From Planctomycetota bacterium (GTDB lineage: Bacteria; Planctomycetota; Phycisphaerae; WQYP01): 6,938 nucleotides of DNA. The notes beneath the pieces are model-generated. The model saw only the letters and a program-made list of their open reading frames with translations, was not told the origin of the DNA and did no database searches. Where the stretch lies: NCBI GenBank assembly GCA_021785155.1, contig JAJYGE010000581.1:1-6938 (forward strand). The letters are read 5' to 3'. This document shows positions 5,927 through 6,938 of this stretch, piece after piece. The first letter of the stretch is position 1. Each line of letters starts with the position of its first letter. A program made the position numbers and the translations under genes.

Positions 5927-6938
5927 GTGAATGTGAACCGCGACCCACAGCAGATTCTTGTCATCATGCCGACTTGGCTTGGCGATGCTGTTATGGCTAC
6001 GCCGTTGCTGCGGGAGTTACGAAAATTATTTCCCGCGGCCCGCATCACCTGCCTGGCTAAAACACTGGTACAGCCTGTGCTTGTCGGCCTTCCTCTCATT
6101 GATGCAGCGCTGCCTTACGCGACCAATAAAAATGGCCGCATCAGTTATGCGCAAACTGCCGCCGATCTGCGAAACCGACATTTTGATCTTGCGGTGATTC
6201 TCCCCAACAGTTTTCGATCTGCTTTTCTCGCATGGCGCGCCGGCATTCCCCGGCGGCTGGGGTATAACCGTGATGGCCGCCGACTGTTGCTGACTGATTT
6301 TATTGCTCCCATGCCGCGCGAGGACTATGAAGTGCGTCTGCTGATTCAACGCCGGGCCGTGCGCGAATCCATTGCCGCAGACCGCTGGCCCCGCGCCGCA
6401 CCGGTATTAAAAGATCTTCAGAAAATTCCCGGTTGGTATGTGAAGATATGTTCATGGAACAGCTTTCAGCCTTTACCCACCATTGAGTATTACCTGGCAT
6501 TAAGCCGCTATCTTGGCGGCGCGCAGGCGGATCGCACAATGACTCTGGGTATTACCGATGGTGAACGCGCGGAGGCTCAAACGGTTATGGATCAGGCTGG
6601 AATTTCCGCTGCGGCGCCATTCATGATGCTTTTCCCCGGCGCTCATTTTGGCGCATCAAAATGCTGGCCGCCCGAGCGCTTTGCCTCGGTTGCCGCCGCA
6701 GTGGCCCAAGGCCGCAATCGCCAGGCAGCCCACGTTCTCATTGGCGGAGCCGCCAGGGAACAACCTCTCATTGATGCCATTGTGGAATCTGTGCCCGAAT
6801 CTGTTGCAGCGCGAATAATTCCGCTTTATAAGCTAAATGATGGCCGGGGTGTGACTTTAGGGGCAATTAAAGAACTGGTGCGCCGCGCCGGGCTGGTGGT
6901 ATGCAATGACACCGGCCCCCGGCATTTTGCCGCCGCGC
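5927..6938 (+). CDS. waaF: glycosyltransferase family 9, lipopolysaccharide heptosyltransferase II-like, 3' end missing
   Basis: Family 9 enzymes transfer heptose from ADP-heptose to a growing lipopolysaccharide inner core at the inner face of the cytoplasmic membrane; WaaF adds the second heptose. The 337 visible codons run off the window end. The N-terminal GT-B domain shows ILVIMPTWLGDAVMATPLLREL (residues 10-31), FDLAVILPNSFRSA (86-99) and GIPRRLGYNRDGRR (106-119). The C-terminal donor-binding domain shows FPGAHFGASKCWPPERFA (236-253), VLIGGAARE and CNDTGPRHFAAA (326-337), very like WaaF. Between LLTDFIAPMPRE and PTIEYYLALSR lies an extra segment (about residues 133-180) not usual in WaaF. 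GTG at 5927 or 5933 is the only possible start, since the frame upstream runs to the dxs stop without ATG or TTG, and no clear Shine-Dalgarno is present. It follows dxs by 45 bp and probably shares its transcript. The GT9 call is firm; WaaF specificity is inferred. Confidence 0.85.
   Translation, partial: MNVNRDPQQILVIMPTWLGDAVMATPLLRELRKLFPAARITCLAKTLVQPVLVGLPLIDAALPYATNKNGRISYAQTAADLRNRHFDLAVILPNSFRSAFLAWRAGIPRRLGYNRDGRRLLLTDFIAPMPREDYEVRLLIQRRAVRESIAADRWPRAAPVLKDLQKIPGWYVKICSWNSFQPLPTIEYYLALSRYLGGAQADRTMTLGITDGERAEAQTVMDQAGISAAAPFMMLFPGAHFGASKCWPPERFASVAAAVAQGRNRQAAHVLIGGAAREQPLIDAIVESVPESVAARIIPLYKLNDGRGVTLGAIKELVRRAGLVVCNDTGPRHFAAA

Noticed and set aside
1..6938. tRNA genes, CRISPR array, insertion sequence, phage or defence system
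   Set aside because: No TΨC-like GGTTCGAATCC motif, regular spaced repeats, transposase or integrase motifs, or terminal inverted repeats were found. The genes are housekeeping or envelope types.

Overview
The window reads as ordinary chromosomal DNA of a Gram-negative bacterium, with five substantial protein genes and one possible small gene. I infer a member of the Planctomycetes or a relative (possibly Phycisphaerae). The evidence is recollection of family sequences, not a search: the DXS carries the variants GICESHA and GDASIVNG, which I associate with planctomycete enzymes, and the kinase-like and S10 peptidase genes fit such a genome. A glycosyltransferase of the heptosyltransferase type implies an outer membrane with a heptose-containing glycan.

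Layout. Positions 1-387 (+) hold the C-terminal part of tadA, the tRNA adenosine deaminase, cut by the window start. It converges, with only 6 bp between stop codons, on a minus-strand gene (394-1797) for a protein-kinase-fold protein with an unrecognised N-terminal half. Just upstream of that gene on the same strand is a possible 53-codon ORF (1815-1976), whose stop codon abuts the kinase ribosome binding site. About 200 bp without a convincing gene follows. Next comes a secreted serine carboxypeptidase of family S10 (minus, 2179-3747). A divergent intergenic region of about 170 bp separates it from dxs (plus, 3920-5881). After 45 bp, and in the same reading frame, a family 9 glycosyltransferase gene resembling waaF/rfaF begins and runs off the window end.

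How the genes relate. dxs and the glycosyltransferase probably share a transcript. DXS makes the first committed metabolite of the MEP isoprenoid route, which supplies among other things the lipid carriers for envelope glycans; the glycosyltransferase would build an envelope glycan. The other genes (tRNA modification, kinase-like protein, secreted peptidase) have no evident shared pathway. I found no tRNA, rRNA, CRISPR array, insertion sequence or phage signature, and no clear case for a new multi-gene system. The most open questions are the kinase-like protein with its small upstream ORF, and the extra segment inside the glycosyltransferase.
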